64,000 nt of DNA from Rhizobium lentis (GCF_017352135.1 NZ_CP071456.1:186001-250000), one strand, 5' to 3'. Shown: positions 8,581 to 17,837, counted from the stretch's first letter. A program made the numbers and translations. Notes: a model not told the origin generated them from the letters alone.

Positions 8581-9300
8581 TCACACCTTCAGCGCAGTTC
8601 GTCTTTCATCGGCAATGCCGATGATGGACCGCTTCACCTCCAGCAGGTGCTCCGCCATGGCTGCACGCGCCTCCCCCTCCCTGCCCGCGGCAATGGCCTC
8701 CAGAATGCGGCGGTGCTCCGCATTGGACGCTTTGCGGCGCCCGCGAACATGCTCCACGAGTTCGGATTGCGTCGAAAGCGCGCCGCGAACATCGGCAACG
8801 ACTTTCCTGAAGATCGCGTTGCCCGAGGCCTGCGCGATTTCTCCGTGGAACTCGGCGTCCATCCGCACCCATTTCTGGACATCCTCTTCCTCCTCCATCC
8901 GATCGCACAAGGATGTCAGGACGGCCAGCTGTTCGCCCGAACGGCGCGATGCCGCCCAACCGGCAGCCGGGATTTCGATGCAGGGCCGCGCTTCCATCAG
9001 GTCGCGGGCGGAATAGGCACCTTCGCCGAGCTGCCGCGCCGGGCTCTCCGAGACGACGTAGGTGCCCCGGCCGGTTCTGGTTTGCGTGAAGCCCAGCGTC
9101 TGCAGCGAGCGAAGCGCTTCACGCACGATCGCACGGCTGATGCCGTAACCTTCGGCCAGTTGCAGCTCCGAGGGAAGGCGGGTGCCGAGAGCCAGCTTCC
9201 GATCCACAATGGCCGTGCGGATATCTTCGAAGACCGCTTCGGCGGCGTTTCTTCGGCCGATTTCTTTCCTGTCCGATAGCCATGAATCCATATCCCGCAT
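8581..9300 (-). CDS. GntR/FadR-family regulator (FCD domain), ans-locus regulator 2
   Basis: A 239-residue paralogue of the preceding gene. By eye roughly half of the residues are identical along the whole length, including the block SARDLMEARP and the winged-helix segment IVREALRSLQ. FCD metal ligands are retained (DAEFHGEI, NAEHRRIL, MAEHLLEV). The start ATG 9300 matches that of the paralogue (M-x-D-x-x-SWLSD in both). The two genes are 51 bases apart in the same direction, indicating tandem duplication. Whether they act on the same operator, as a heterodimer, or have split roles (ans versus the neighbouring catabolic operon) cannot be decided from sequence. Confidence 0.85.
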   Translation of the reverse strand: MRDMDSWLSDRKEIGRRNAAEAVFEDIRTAIVDRKLALGTRLPSELQLAEGYGISRAIVREALRSLQTLGFTQTRTGRGTYVVSESPARQLGEGAYSARDLMEARPCIEIPAAGWAASRRSGEQLAVLTSLCDRMEEEEDVQKWVRMDAEFHGEIAQASGNAIFRKVVADVRGALSTQSELVEHVRGRRKASNAEHRRILEAIAAGREGEARAAMAEHLLEVKRSIIGIADERRTALKV

Positions 9301-9396
9301 CGAAGGACGATGCGTACAATCGATAGAGCTGTCAAGCAACCGAACAGGCTGGTCGCGACGGCGCCGGCCGCCTTCCGCATCTTTGGTAAAGGCGGC

Positions 9397-10218
9397 CTAC
9401 CAGAGTTTCATGTGGCGGTTGACGTCCTTGTAAAGCAGATAGCGGAACCGGCCGGGGCCGCCGGCGTAACATGCCTGCGGGCAGAAGGCGCGTAGCCACA
9501 TGAAATCGCCCGCCTCGACCTCGACCCAGTCCTCGTTCAGGCGATAGACCGCTCTGCCTTCCAACACATAGAGACCGTGTTCCATGACATGGGTTTCCAT
9601 GAAGGGGATCACCGCGCCCGGCTCCAGGGTCACGATATTGACGTGCATGTCGTAGCGCACGTCAGCCGGATCGATGAAGCGGGTCGTACCCCAGCGGCCA
9701 TCGGTGTCGGGCATGGGCCGGATGGGATGATCATCCTCATGCGTGACGATCGCCGGCGGCGGCTCCAGCCCCTCGACCTCCTGAAACGCCTTTCTGATCC
9801 AGTGGAAGATCACAGCACTCGAACCGTCGTTCTTGAGGCGCCAGCCCGAGCCGGCCGGAATATAGACAAAGGAACCGGCGCGCAGCGCGTGGCTGACGCC
9901 GTCGAGCTCCACCGTCATGCCGCCTTCGACGACGAAGAGCACCGCTTCGGCCCGCTTGTCGGGCTCCGGCCGGTCGCTTCCGCCGCCCGGCTGAACCTCC
10001 ATCACATATTGCGAAAAAGTTTCGGAGAAGCCGGAGAGCGGACGAGAGAGAACCCATGCCCGTGTTCCCGTCCAATGCGGAAGGACACTGCTGACGATAT
10101 CGCTCATGACGCCGCGGGGAATGACCGCGTAGGCCGTGGTGAAAACGGCCTTGCTGGAAAGCAGCTGGGTCTGCGGCGGCAAACCGCCGAGCTTCGAATA
10201 ATATTCTGTCTTGTTCAT
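9397..10218 (-). CDS. allE: AllE-like bicupin, (S)-ureidoglycine aminohydrolase family
   Basis: A 273-residue double-cupin enzyme. The family converts (S)-ureidoglycine to (S)-ureidoglycolate and ammonia in allantoin breakdown. The manganese ligands of the C-terminal cupin are visible as E208, H210 and H214 (FMETHVMEHG) with Q248 (FCPQACYAGG). The closing KDVNRHM is also typical. The start ATG 10218 is preceded by GGAAG. An earlier ATG at 10281 would add 21 low-quality residues. It follows the ABC ATPase gene by 91 bases on the same strand, so it is probably the last gene of the transporter/SelA-like/RidA operon. No other allantoin genes are present, so its substrate here may differ from ureidoglycine. 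Confidence 0.8.
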   Translation of the reverse strand: MNKTEYYSKLGGLPPQTQLLSSKAVFTTAYAVIPRGVMSDIVSSVLPHWTGTRAWVLSRPLSGFSETFSQYVMEVQPGGGSDRPEPDKRAEAVLFVVEGGMTVELDGVSHALRAGSFVYIPAGSGWRLKNDGSSAVIFHWIRKAFQEVEGLEPPPAIVTHEDDHPIRPMPDTDGRWGTTRFIDPADVRYDMHVNIVTLEPGAVIPFMETHVMEHGLYVLEGRAVYRLNEDWVEVEAGDFMWLRAFCPQACYAGGPGRFRYLLYKDVNRHMKLW

Positions 10219-10309
10219 CGGTCCGGACTTCCAAGCATTTGTTTCTGCGTTTGCTTTATGCCCCGCGGCCGCGATAGGCAACTCCCATCAGCCTCGCCCG
10301 GACCCGTCA

Positions 10310-12145
10310 TTAGCGACCGGCCATGACCAGATGGCCCGGCCCGACTTCACGATAAGCGGTGGCCGGAGGACGATAGTCGATCGGCCGCATCGGGCTTCTG
10401 ATTTCGTCGTTTGCCACCATGCGTTTTTCGTGACGTCGGTCCGGATCCGGCACCGGTACGGCGGCGATGAGTTTCTTCGTATAGGGGTGCTGCGGATTTT
10501 CGAAGACGGCGGCGCGCGGGCCGATCTCAACGATCTCGCCGAGATACATCACCGCAACGCGGTGGCTGACGCGCTCGACCACCGCCATATCATGCGAGAT
10601 GAACAGAAAGGCGAGATTGAGGCTCTGCTGCAGGTCGAGCATCAGGTTGATGACCTGCGCCTTGATCGAAACGTCGAGCGCCGAAACGCTTTCGTCGGCG
10701 ACGATGACCTTCGGCTGCAGGGCGAGCGCCCGGGCGATGCAGATGCGCTGGCGCTGGCCGCCGGAAAATTCATGCGGATAACGCCCGGCCATGTCAGCGG
10801 AAAGGCCGACCTTGACCAGCAGATCGGCAACGACGTCCCTGGCCTGTTTCGCCGTGCCCATCCTGTGCTCGAGATAGGGTTCGGCAATCGCAGCACCCAC
10901 CGTCATGCGCGGATTGAGGCTGGCGAAGGGATCCTGGAAGATCATCTGCACGGATTTGCGCATCTCGCGCAGATCCTTCTTGTCGAGCCCGAGCACCTCC
11001 CTGCCCTCGACGAGAACGGATCCTGCTTGCGGCTCGATGAGACGCATGATGGCGCGCCCCGTCGTCGATTTGCCGCAGCCGGATTCGCCGACGAGCGACA
11101 GCGTCTCGCCGGCATTGAGATCGAAAGAGACGTTTTCGACCGCATGCACGCGGCTGGTCAGCCGGCCGAAAAGGCCGGAATGGATGTCGAAGCGCTTGGT
11201 GAGGTTCCTCACCTGAAGAACAGGTGTTGCCGCGACCGTATCGGCAGCCTCGGCGGGAACGTCCGATTGCCCCGTCGCCGTGTTGACCACGGGAAAGCGC
11301 AACGGCCGCTGCCGACCCCGCATGGAGCCGAGCACCGGCACGGCCGATAGCAGCGCTCTCGTATAGGGGTGTTTGCCACGGTGAAAAATATCGGCGGTGG
11401 GCCCGCTTTCGACCTGTTCGCCGCGATACATCACGACCGTCCGATCGGCGATCTCGGCGACGACGCCCATGTCGTGGGTGATGAACAGAACGGAGGTCCC
11501 CTCCTCTTCCTGCAGCAGCTTGATGAGGTCGAGGATTTGGCCCTGGATCGTCACGTCGAGCGCCGTCGTGGGCTCGTCGGCGATCAGGAGCTTCGGCCGG
11601 CTGGCGAGCGCCATGGCGATCATCACCCGCTGGCGCATGCCGCCGGAAAAACGATGCGGATATTCGTCGAAGCGCGAGGCGGCCGAGGGGATACGGACCT
11701 TTTCCAGCAGCCTGATCGTCTCGGCCCTGGCATCGGCCTTGCTCATAGTGGAATGGCAGAGCAGCGCTTCGGAGATCTGATCGCCGATGGTGAAGAGCGG
11801 ATTGAGCGAGGTCATCGGCTCCTGGAAGATCATCGCCACCTCATTGCCGCGCACGTGCCGCATCGCATGTTCCGGCAGGGCCAGCAGGTCGCGGCCGCCG
11901 AGCATGACGCGGCCCTCGATGCGGCTCGTCTCCGCCTGCAGCAGCCGCATGATCGACAGCGAGGTGACGCTCTTGCCCGAGCCGGATTCGCCGACGATCG
12001 CCACCGTTTCGGCGGGTGCCACCGTGAACGAGACGTCGCGCACGACAGGTTTCCAGGCGCTGTCGACCAGGAAGGACGTCGTCAGTTTCTCGACGGAAAG
12101 AACGGCGGCGGTCGTTTCGATCGGTTGGGCTTGAACGCTTGCCAT
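10310..12145 (-). CDS. Fused peptide-type ABC transporter ATPase (DppD-DppF fusion)
   Basis: A 611-residue protein with two complete nucleotide-binding domains in one chain. Walker A motifs are GESGSGKS (52-59) and GESGCGKS (353-360), and the ABC signatures are FSGGMRQR (167-174) and FSGGQRQR (460-467). Each domain ends in the oligopeptide/dipeptide C-terminal extension ([12 protein letters not shown] and [12 protein letters not shown]). It energises the permease pair at 14054 and 14923 with the binding protein at 16090. Fusion of the two ATPases is common in alphaproteobacterial Dpp/Gsi-like systems. It lies 18 bases after the SelA-like gene, in one operon. Confidence 0.92.
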   Translation of the reverse strand: MASVQAQPIETTAAVLSVEKLTTSFLVDSAWKPVVRDVSFTVAPAETVAIVGESGSGKSVTSLSIMRLLQAETSRIEGRVMLGGRDLLALPEHAMRHVRGNEVAMIFQEPMTSLNPLFTIGDQISEALLCHSTMSKADARAETIRLLEKVRIPSAASRFDEYPHRFSGGMRQRVMIAMALASRPKLLIADEPTTALDVTIQGQILDLIKLLQEEEGTSVLFITHDMGVVAEIADRTVVMYRGEQVESGPTADIFHRGKHPYTRALLSAVPVLGSMRGRQRPLRFPVVNTATGQSDVPAEAADTVAATPVLQVRNLTKRFDIHSGLFGRLTSRVHAVENVSFDLNAGETLSLVGESGCGKSTTGRAIMRLIEPQAGSVLVEGREVLGLDKKDLREMRKSVQMIFQDPFASLNPRMTVGAAIAEPYLEHRMGTAKQARDVVADLLVKVGLSADMAGRYPHEFSGGQRQRICIARALALQPKVIVADESVSALDVSIKAQVINLMLDLQQSLNLAFLFISHDMAVVERVSHRVAVMYLGEIVEIGPRAAVFENPQHPYTKKLIAAVPVPDPDRRHEKRMVANDEIRSPMRPIDYRPPATAYREVGPGHLVMAGR

Positions 12146-12163
12146 ATCGGCTCCTCTTGCGGC

Positions 12164-13360
12164 TTAATCCGGCCAGCGCAGCAATCCATCGAAGCGATGC
12201 CGGCTGCGGTTTTCGATCGGGGTGGCGATGATCTCGTTGGAGGCGCGCGCCTTGTCGAGTTCCTCAGCGAGACGGCTTGCGACGATGACCTCCTGGCCCG
12301 GATGCAGGTTGCACGGGTCGAGATAGAAATATCGGTGCTCCACCTCATGATCGCGCACGATGATCGGCGGACTGCCCTTGGCGAGCCTATCGGCCAGATC
12401 CCAGGCGGTGATATGCGTCTCTGAGGGATCGACGATGAGCCGCAGCCGATCAAGCGGATTGTTGGTCGGGTCGGGCTCGATCAGCGCGGTGACGCCCGGA
12501 CGGCCCTCGAGCGTCCTCTTCCAAAGGTTGAGATAAGTGGTTTCGCGTTCCCGGATGCCGGCATGGTCGCGGCGCTCCCAGGCTTCCAGCGCCGCCATGA
12601 CGCCGAATATGCTCTCCTTGCCGACCTTCATGCCGCGGCCAATGCCCATATTCTGCAGGAAGGCGTGGCGCACCAGTTCCTTGCTGCCGGCAACGATGCC
12701 CGAGGTCGGGCCGCCGAGAAACTTGTGGCCGGAATAGAGCGCGATATCGGCCCCCTGCTCCAGGAAGATGCGCAGATCGTATTCCGAAGCCGCATCGACG
12801 ATGACGGGCACGCCCCTGGCATGGGCGATCTCGACGAATTCCTGGAGATTCAGAAGACCGTAATCGACGACATGATGGGAAACGACGTAGACGGCAGCGG
12901 CCGTCTTGTCGGTGATCGCCTTTTCCATGTGGAAACGATGTGTAGAGGTCGCCTGTCCCACAAGCACGACCTTGCCGCCGGCAAGCCGGATCGCCTGGTC
13001 GACCGGTGCGCCGTAACTGACCACATGGCCCATCTGCACCAGCACTTCGTTCTTCTCCAGCACGGCGTCCGGCAGCTTCTCGATCGCCAGCAGATTGTCG
13101 CCGGTAATTGCACCGGCCACGGCGAGCGAAATGCCGGCCGAGCAGGAGGCGGTGACGAAACCCGCCTCGCCGCCAGTCAGCCGGGCAATGACGCTGCTTG
13201 CCTTGCGCTGCAGGTCGTTGATCTCGACGAAGTGCGGAAGGATCGCTGCCATCGCCTCGATCGCCTCCGGAACGACAATCGAGGCGCCGAGGCTAGTCAT
13301 CGTGCCGGACACGTTGATGACGGGGCGAAGGCCGAGCGAAGGTCTGATATCATCGGGCAT
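12164..13360 (-). CDS. SelA-like PLP-dependent enzyme (probable ammonia-lyase/aminotransferase-fold protein)
   Basis: A 398-residue fold-type I PLP enzyme of the group annotated as L-seryl-tRNA(Sec) selenium transferase-like. The PLP lysine is K213 in [10 protein letters not shown], and D189 (VIVDAASE) should contact the cofactor ring nitrogen. A true SelA is longer and works with selC/selB, none of which is here. Members in catabolic operons act on amino sugar acids or amino acids (for example D-glucosaminate-6-phosphate ammonia-lyase). ATG 13360 has GGAG six bases upstream. An ATG at 13408 would add 16 residues. It sits between RidA-like and ABC ATPase genes, which suggests it makes an enamine/imine that RidA clears. 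Confidence 0.82.
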   Translation of the reverse strand: MPDDIRPSLGLRPVINVSGTMTSLGASIVVPEAIEAMAAILPHFVEINDLQRKASSVIARLTGGEAGFVTASCSAGISLAVAGAITGDNLLAIEKLPDAVLEKNEVLVQMGHVVSYGAPVDQAIRLAGGKVVLVGQATSTHRFHMEKAITDKTAAAVYVVSHHVVDYGLLNLQEFVEIAHARGVPVIVDAASEYDLRIFLEQGADIALYSGHKFLGGPTSGIVAGSKELVRHAFLQNMGIGRGMKVGKESIFGVMAALEAWERRDHAGIRERETTYLNLWKRTLEGRPGVTALIEPDPTNNPLDRLRLIVDPSETHITAWDLADRLAKGSPPIIVRDHEVEHRYFYLDPCNLHPGQEVIVASRLAEELDKARASNEIIATPIENRSRHRFDGLLRWPD

Positions 13361-13492
13361 GAAGATCTCCGGAAGTCTGGGACGAAGGGCAGAACATGGT
13401 GCGGTCATGCGGCAGTGTCGAGCAGCCGGAGGAAGGACGCCTGATAAAAAGGAAAAAAGTCATCCGCAGACCACTCCAACACGCAAACACGT

Positions 13493-13990
13493 TCAGCCAT
13501 GCAAGGCGACGATGGCCTCGATCTCGACGGTGATGTTGCCGGGCAACGAGGCGAAGCCGACGGCCGAGCGGGCATGTTCGCCGGCCGCGCCGAAGACGGC
13601 GATCAACAGATCCGAGCAGCCGTTGATGACGCTCGGATGATCCTCGAAGTCGGGCACGGCGTTGACCATGCCGAGCAGCTTGACCACCCGCCTGACGCGG
13701 GAGAGATTGCCGAGCGCCTCATGCATGACGGCAAGCAGATTGATGCCGGTCAGCCGCGCATGCCGGTAGGCCTCCTCGACACCGACGCCGCCGCCGACCT
13801 TGCCGGCATGCAGGAAGCCATCGGCCTCGCGCGGCCCCTGGCCTGAGAGATAGAGCAGGTTGCCTTCCACCACATGCGTCACGAAATTGGCAATCGGCGG
13901 CGGTGGCGGCGGCAGCGTTATGCCGAGGGCGGCTAACCGTTGGTAAGGCGAGTTCTCGACCTTGCCGGCGGCGGCGGGGAACTGATTCAC
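13493..13990 (-). CDS. RidA/YjgF-family protein (enamine/imine deaminase-like)
   Basis: A 165-residue member of the Rid superfamily, longer than classical RidA (about 130) because of an N-terminal segment with a run of prolines. The substrate-pocket arginine lies in HARSAVGFASLPGN and the acidic residue in VEIEAI near the C-terminus. RidA hydrolyses reactive enamines/imines released by PLP enzymes. The PLP enzyme gene follows directly, so the pairing makes biochemical sense. I chose GTG 13990 because AGGAG is five bases upstream. ATG 14005 has no ribosome binding site and would place AGGAG inside the gene. Confidence 0.8.
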   Translation of the reverse strand: MNQFPAAAGKVENSPYQRLAALGITLPPPPPPIANFVTHVVEGNLLYLSGQGPREADGFLHAGKVGGGVGVEEAYRHARLTGINLLAVMHEALGNLSRVRRVVKLLGMVNAVPDFEDHPSVINGCSDLLIAVFGAAGEHARSAVGFASLPGNITVEIEAIVALHG

Positions 13991-14053
13991 GCGAACTCCT
14001 GTCATGCGAATTTCGATTGGCGGATTTGGATTGGCCGACCGCTGGTCGGTGGA

Positions 14054-14923
14054 TTAAAGGTCCTTGCGAAGTCTCGGGTCGAGCATGTCTCTCAGGCCGT
14101 CGCCGACCATCTGCAGCGACAGCACCGAGAGGACGATCGCCACTCCGGGGAAAAGCGTCATCCAGTCGGCCTGGCCGATATATTGCCGGCCGGCGGCGAT
14201 CATCGTTCCCCAGGTCGGGATTTCGGGGCTGACGCCGAGGCCGAGGAAGGAGAGACCGGCTTCGGCAAGCATGGCGCTGGCGAAGAGGAAGGTCGCCTGC
14301 ACCAGGATCGGCGACAGCAGATTGCGCAGCACGTGCCGCGTCATGATGTGGAAGGTCGAGATGCCGAGCGCCCTCGCCGCCTCGACATAGGGCAGTTCGC
14401 GAATGACAAGCGTCGAGGCGCGGACGATACGGGCAAGGCGCGGCGAGTAGACGATCGACAGCGCGATGATCACGGTCGTCAAGGACGGGCCGAGGGCGGC
14501 GACGAGCGCGATCGCCAGCAGAATATCCGGGAATGCCATCATTGCATCGATCAGCCGGGCGATCGGTGTATCGAGCTTCTGGAAAAACCCGGCAAGCAGG
14601 CCGAGCGTCACGCCGATCAGCGCCGAGAGCGCGACGACCGCCGCACCGACGAGCAGCGACAGGCGGCCGGCAAAGATCGTGCGCGAAAAGACGTCGCGGC
14701 CGAACTCGTCGGTGCCGAAGAAGAAGATCTCGCTCGGCGGCTTCAGCCGGTTGACGATCGAAAGCTTGGACGGCGAATAGGGCGCGACCACGGGGGCGAA
14801 CACCGCCAACAGCACGAAGGTCGTCAGGATCAGTGCGCCGAAGGCGACCGTCCTGCGCTTCATCAGGCGGCGGACGAACTTGCCGCTCTCGCTTTCGGCG
14901 GGCTTGATTGCAATATCGGCCAT
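14054..14923 (-). CDS. Peptide-type ABC transporter permease (DppC-like)
   Basis: A 289-residue inner-membrane subunit with an N-terminal cytoplasmic stretch, one early membrane helix (ALILTTFVLLAVFAPVVAPY) and the binding-protein-dependent transport domain near residues 90-280. The EAA loop (EAARALGISTFHIMTRHVLRN) is clear and would dock on the fused ATPase. The start codon overlaps the stop of the upstream permease gene by one base, showing translational coupling. Confidence 0.92.
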   Translation of the reverse strand: MADIAIKPAESESGKFVRRLMKRRTVAFGALILTTFVLLAVFAPVVAPYSPSKLSIVNRLKPPSEIFFFGTDEFGRDVFSRTIFAGRLSLLVGAAVVALSALIGVTLGLLAGFFQKLDTPIARLIDAMMAFPDILLAIALVAALGPSLTTVIIALSIVYSPRLARIVRASTLVIRELPYVEAARALGISTFHIMTRHVLRNLLSPILVQATFLFASAMLAEAGLSFLGLGVSPEIPTWGTMIAAGRQYIGQADWMTLFPGVAIVLSVLSLQMVGDGLRDMLDPRLRKDL

Positions 14924-15864
14924 CAGTAGCGCACCCTCGGATCGACCAGCAGGTAGAGCATGTCGATCGCAAAATTGATCAGCACGTAGAGGGCGGCGAT
15001 GACGAGCAGTGCCCCCTGGATGACGGGATAGTCGCGGCGCAGCACCGCCGAGACGACGAGATTGCCGACCCCGGGCAAGCCGAAGACGGTCTCGGTGACA
15101 ACCGCACCCGAGATCAGCACGGCGGCGGTCAGGCCGAGCACGGTCAGGATCGGGATCAGCGCATTCTTCAGTGCATGCTTGAGGATGACCTTGCGCTCGA
15201 TCAGCCCCTTGGCGCGCGCGGTGCGGATATAGTCGTCGCCGAGCACATCGAGCATCGAGGCGCGGGTAAAGCGCAGGATCAGCGCCGAAGAGACGATACC
15301 GAGCGCGAAGGCCGGCAGCGTCAGGTGATACATCCGGTCCGCAAAGGTCGAGCCCGGCCCGCCATAACCCGAGACTGGGAAGAGGTTGAGCCGGACGGCG
15401 AAGAACTGCATCAGGATGAGGCCGAGCCAGAAGCTTGGAATGCTGGCGGCGAACATGGCGAGCGTCGTGGCCGCCTGGTCAATGAAGGAACCACGTCGAT
15501 AGGCGGCATAGATGCCGATCGGCAGGGCGATGATGCTGGCGATGGCAAGCGAAAACAGCGTCAGGAAGAAGGTCGGTTCGGCCCGATCGACAAGTGCTGC
15601 GGTGACCGGCATGTTGAGGAAGATCGACTGGCCGAGATCGCCCTTCAGCAACTGGCCTATATAATAGGCATATTGCAGCCCGAGCGATTGATCGAGGCCG
15701 AGCCGGGCCCGGAGATCGGCAATATCCTGCGGCGTCGCATCTGGCCCGAGCATGACGGCGGCCGGATCGCCCGGCGTCACGCGCACGATGACGAAGACGA
15801 TCGTGACGACCAGAAACATCACGACGATCATGCCGAACAGGCGCTGGAGGATGTAGCGTATCAT
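14923..15864 (-). CDS. Peptide-type ABC transporter permease (DppB-like)
   Basis: A 313-residue inner-membrane subunit with about six membrane helices. The N-terminal segment MIRYILQRLFGMIVVMFLVV is typical of DppB/OppB proteins, and the EAA motif region (TARAKGLIERKVILKHALKNALIP) is present. It partners the DppC-like permease, with which it overlaps by one base. Between it and the binding-protein gene lies a 225-base gap filled by a palindromic repeat element, which may uncouple the amounts of binding protein and membrane subunits. Confidence 0.92.
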   Translation of the reverse strand: MIRYILQRLFGMIVVMFLVVTIVFVIVRVTPGDPAAVMLGPDATPQDIADLRARLGLDQSLGLQYAYYIGQLLKGDLGQSIFLNMPVTAALVDRAEPTFFLTLFSLAIASIIALPIGIYAAYRRGSFIDQAATTLAMFAASIPSFWLGLILMQFFAVRLNLFPVSGYGGPGSTFADRMYHLTLPAFALGIVSSALILRFTRASMLDVLGDDYIRTARAKGLIERKVILKHALKNALIPILTVLGLTAAVLISGAVVTETVFGLPGVGNLVVSAVLRRDYPVIQGALLVIAALYVLINFAIDMLYLLVDPRVRY

Positions 15865-15924
15865 CCGAACCTTGCTCCTGTTGTTGATGCATGGAGCACC
15901 GTCGCGGACCTCGCCCTCCCTCTT

Positions 15925-16060
15925 CCCTCATTCCTGTGATCGTCACAGGAATCCAGCGCGCCCAAGTCCTTGGGCGCGAAAGAAGCTTCCACTGGATAAG
16001 GGTCATTCACGGCGCAGACGCGCCGTGGCTGGATTCCTGTGACGAGCACAGGAATGAGGG
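15925..16060. repeat. RIME-like mosaic of palindromes
   Basis: About 136 bases made of four hairpins: a 10-bp perfect stem with 3-nt loop (15930-15952), GCGCCCAAG/CTTGGGCGC (about 15958-15977), ACGGCGC/GCGCCGT (about 16008-16026) and a 9-bp stem (16033-16055). The outer hairpins are themselves inverted copies of each other (CCCTCATTCCTGTG at both ends). This looks like the rhizobium-specific intergenic mosaic elements. It sits inside an operon, after the binding-protein gene. Confidence 0.75.
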
Positions 16061-16089
16061 AGAGAGAGGCGGCCACAGGAATCACTCCA

Positions 16090-17616
16090 TCACTTCTTGA
16101 TCGAGGCATTCCAGAAATACGGCCAGGGAGCCGGATCGACGCCTTCGAGCTTGACCGATTTCGCCGAGACGGCGTTGAAATCGCCGATCTTCATGAAGGG
16201 CGCGTCTGCATAAACGGCCTTCTGGACATCGGCCCAGAGCGCCACGCGCTTCTTCGGATCGACTTCGGACGTGAAGGCGTCGACGGCGGCCTTGCGGGCC
16301 GGCGTATCCCACCAGCCGGGCGAACTCGTCGACAGCGAGCCGATGAGCGCCGGCTCCGGCAGGAAGGGGCTGTGGGTGATGTAGATGTCCCAGAGCTTCG
16401 GATCGGTGCGGCGCTGCGTCAGCGTCGCCCAATCCACGACCTGCATGTCGACGGTGAAGCCGGCAAGCTTCAGATATTCGGCGGCGACCTGCGCCATCTT
16501 GTAGTGGAACTCGTACTGACGGCTGGTCAGGATGCGGATCGGCTCGCCGTTGTAGCCGGCCTTCTTGGCGGCAGCCGCCGCCCCTTCCGGATCGGCGACA
16601 TTATAGGCACCCTCGACGCCGGCATCCGTCGACCAGGCAAAGGACTTCGGATAGATGGCGCCGTCGAGCGCATAAAAATCCTTGCTGCCGAAAGCCGCCG
16701 CCAGCATGTCTTCCATGCTGAGCGCCTGGCGGATCGCCTTGCGCACCTCGACGTTTGCAGCAGCACCTTCCTTGGTGTTGAAGACGAAAACCGGATAGCC
16801 GAAGGGCTTCAGCATGACCGGCTGCGAGGCGGTCGATGCCTTCAGTTTGTCGTAGGATTCGACCGGGATCGAGTCGACATAATCATACTGGCCGGAAATG
16901 GCGGCCTCGACGCGGGTGTTCGGGTCCGGCACCGGCACGAAGCGGATTTCATCGAGATATTGATGACGGGCGCCGCCATAACCATCGCTGTCGCCGCTGC
17001 GCGAGACATACCCGTCGAAGCGGACGAGCTGGATATACTGGTCGGCCTTGCGCTCCTTCAGCATATAGGGGCCGGTGCCGATGAATTCCTTCATCGGCTC
17101 GTCCTGCTTTTCGGACGGGATGATGATCGCCGCCGAATTGTTGAAGGCGAGCAGCGAGGTCAGCGGCGCATAGGGCTGCTTCAGGGTGATGGTAACCGTC
17201 GACGGATCGGTCGCCGCGATCTTGTCGATGAAGCCCGCCACCTGCTTGCCGCGCGAGGCGATCTTCATCCATCGGCCAAGCGAGGCGACGACATCCTCCG
17301 ACGTCATCTCTGTATTGTCGTGGAACTTGATGCCGGTCCTGAGCTTGATCGTATAGGTTTTGCCGTCGGCGCTGATCTCAGGCAGGCTCTCGGCCAGCAG
17401 CGGCGTGACATTCCAGCTCTTGTCGAAAGTATAGAGCGTTTCGAAAATATGCTGCGTGACGATGCCGACGAGATCGGCCGTCGACGACATCGGATCGAGC
17501 GTCGGCGGCTCGCCGATCGTCGCGACATTGATGACACCGCCCTTTTCCTGGGCAAGCAGCGTCGAAGGCAGGGCGACAAGGGCAGTGCCGAGAAGGAATG
17601 CGACCAATGTTTTCAT
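16090..17616 (-). CDS. Periplasmic substrate-binding protein, family 5 (Opp/Dpp type)
   Basis: A 508-residue secreted binding protein. The signal peptide is MKTLVAFLLGTALVALPSTLLAQ with cleavage near AQ-EK. The mature part has the SBP_bac_5 features, for example LAESLPEISADGKTYTIKLRTGIKFHD and the later VDSIPVESYDKLK. ATG 17616 has GGGAG upstream, while ATG 17643 would place nine residues ahead of the signal peptide. It is the first gene of the operon and its promoter (17668-17695) strongly resembles that of the amidohydrolase gene at 44569. Ligand class cannot be read: family 5 proteins bind peptides, but also opines, oligosaccharides and amino-acid derivatives. Confidence 0.92.
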   Translation of the reverse strand: MKTLVAFLLGTALVALPSTLLAQEKGGVINVATIGEPPTLDPMSSTADLVGIVTQHIFETLYTFDKSWNVTPLLAESLPEISADGKTYTIKLRTGIKFHDNTEMTSEDVVASLGRWMKIASRGKQVAGFIDKIAATDPSTVTITLKQPYAPLTSLLAFNNSAAIIIPSEKQDEPMKEFIGTGPYMLKERKADQYIQLVRFDGYVSRSGDSDGYGGARHQYLDEIRFVPVPDPNTRVEAAISGQYDYVDSIPVESYDKLKASTASQPVMLKPFGYPVFVFNTKEGAAANVEVRKAIRQALSMEDMLAAAFGSKDFYALDGAIYPKSFAWSTDAGVEGAYNVADPEGAAAAAKKAGYNGEPIRILTSRQYEFHYKMAQVAAEYLKLAGFTVDMQVVDWATLTQRRTDPKLWDIYITHSPFLPEPALIGSLSTSSPGWWDTPARKAAVDAFTSEVDPKKRVALWADVQKAVYADAPFMKIGDFNAVSAKSVKLEGVDPAPWPYFWNASIKK

Positions 17617-17637
17617 GATAAGGCTCCCAGCTGAGTT

Positions 17638-17648
17638 CCACAATTATG
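17638..17648 (-). promoter_or_regulatory. Candidate IclR operator 1 (CCACAATTATG)
   Basis: The same core, CCATAATTATG, occurs at the same distance (19 nt) from the -10 box of the amidohydrolase promoter, and CCATAATAATG occurs at the start of the IclR gene. Its position just downstream of the -10 fits a repressor site. Confidence 0.55.
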
Positions 17649-17667
17649 CAATTCATCTTTTTGTAAC

Positions 17668-17695
17668 AGAATAGGAGATGGAATTATCGTGTCAA
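17668..17695 (-). promoter_or_regulatory. Sigma70-type promoter of the SBP/SelA-like operon
   Basis: On the minus strand: TTGACA (17695-17690), a 16-nt spacer, then TATTCT (17673-17668). The sequence downstream (CTGTTACAAA, then CATAATTGTGG) is closely matched at the amidohydrolase promoter. The -35 box is a consensus match; the -10 box is moderate. Confidence 0.65.
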
Positions 17696-17837
17696 GCTGA
17701 GGCCGCGGATTATGTTATCGAACCACACCGGACAGGGCGCGAGATCACCGGCCGCGGCCGGCCACCCGCGCGGGATTGGGCATCATGGAGACGTAATGAA
17801 GGGGCAGCGCCCAGGACTTCAGGAAAGGGAGAATGAA

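Noticed and set aside
7342..9279. 645-codon plus-strand frame opposite the two GntR genes
   Set aside because: Antisense shadow. The repeated segments inside it simply mirror the tandem GntR paralogues.
9397..10281. Full allantoin degradation cluster
   Set aside because: Only the AllE-like gene is present. No allantoinase, allantoicase or ureidoglycolate enzymes are found in the window.
10310..12145. Two ATPase genes joined by a sequencing error
   Set aside because: The frame is continuous with a normal linker between residues 270 and 305, and such fused Dpp/Opp ATPases are common in this group.
12164..13360. Genuine selenocysteine synthase (SelA)
   Set aside because: The chain is about 70 residues shorter than SelA, there is no selB, selD or selC nearby, and the gene is in a transporter/RidA operon. 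A SelA-like catabolic PLP enzyme fits better.
13719..14972. 417-codon minus-strand frame overlapping the RidA and permease genes
   Set aside because: Out of frame with the permease and RidA genes, arginine/alanine-rich, no domain. Both real genes have clear family motifs and coupled starts.
15925..16060. CRISPR array
   Set aside because: Repeats are palindromic and inverted rather than direct, with no regular spacers and no cas genes.
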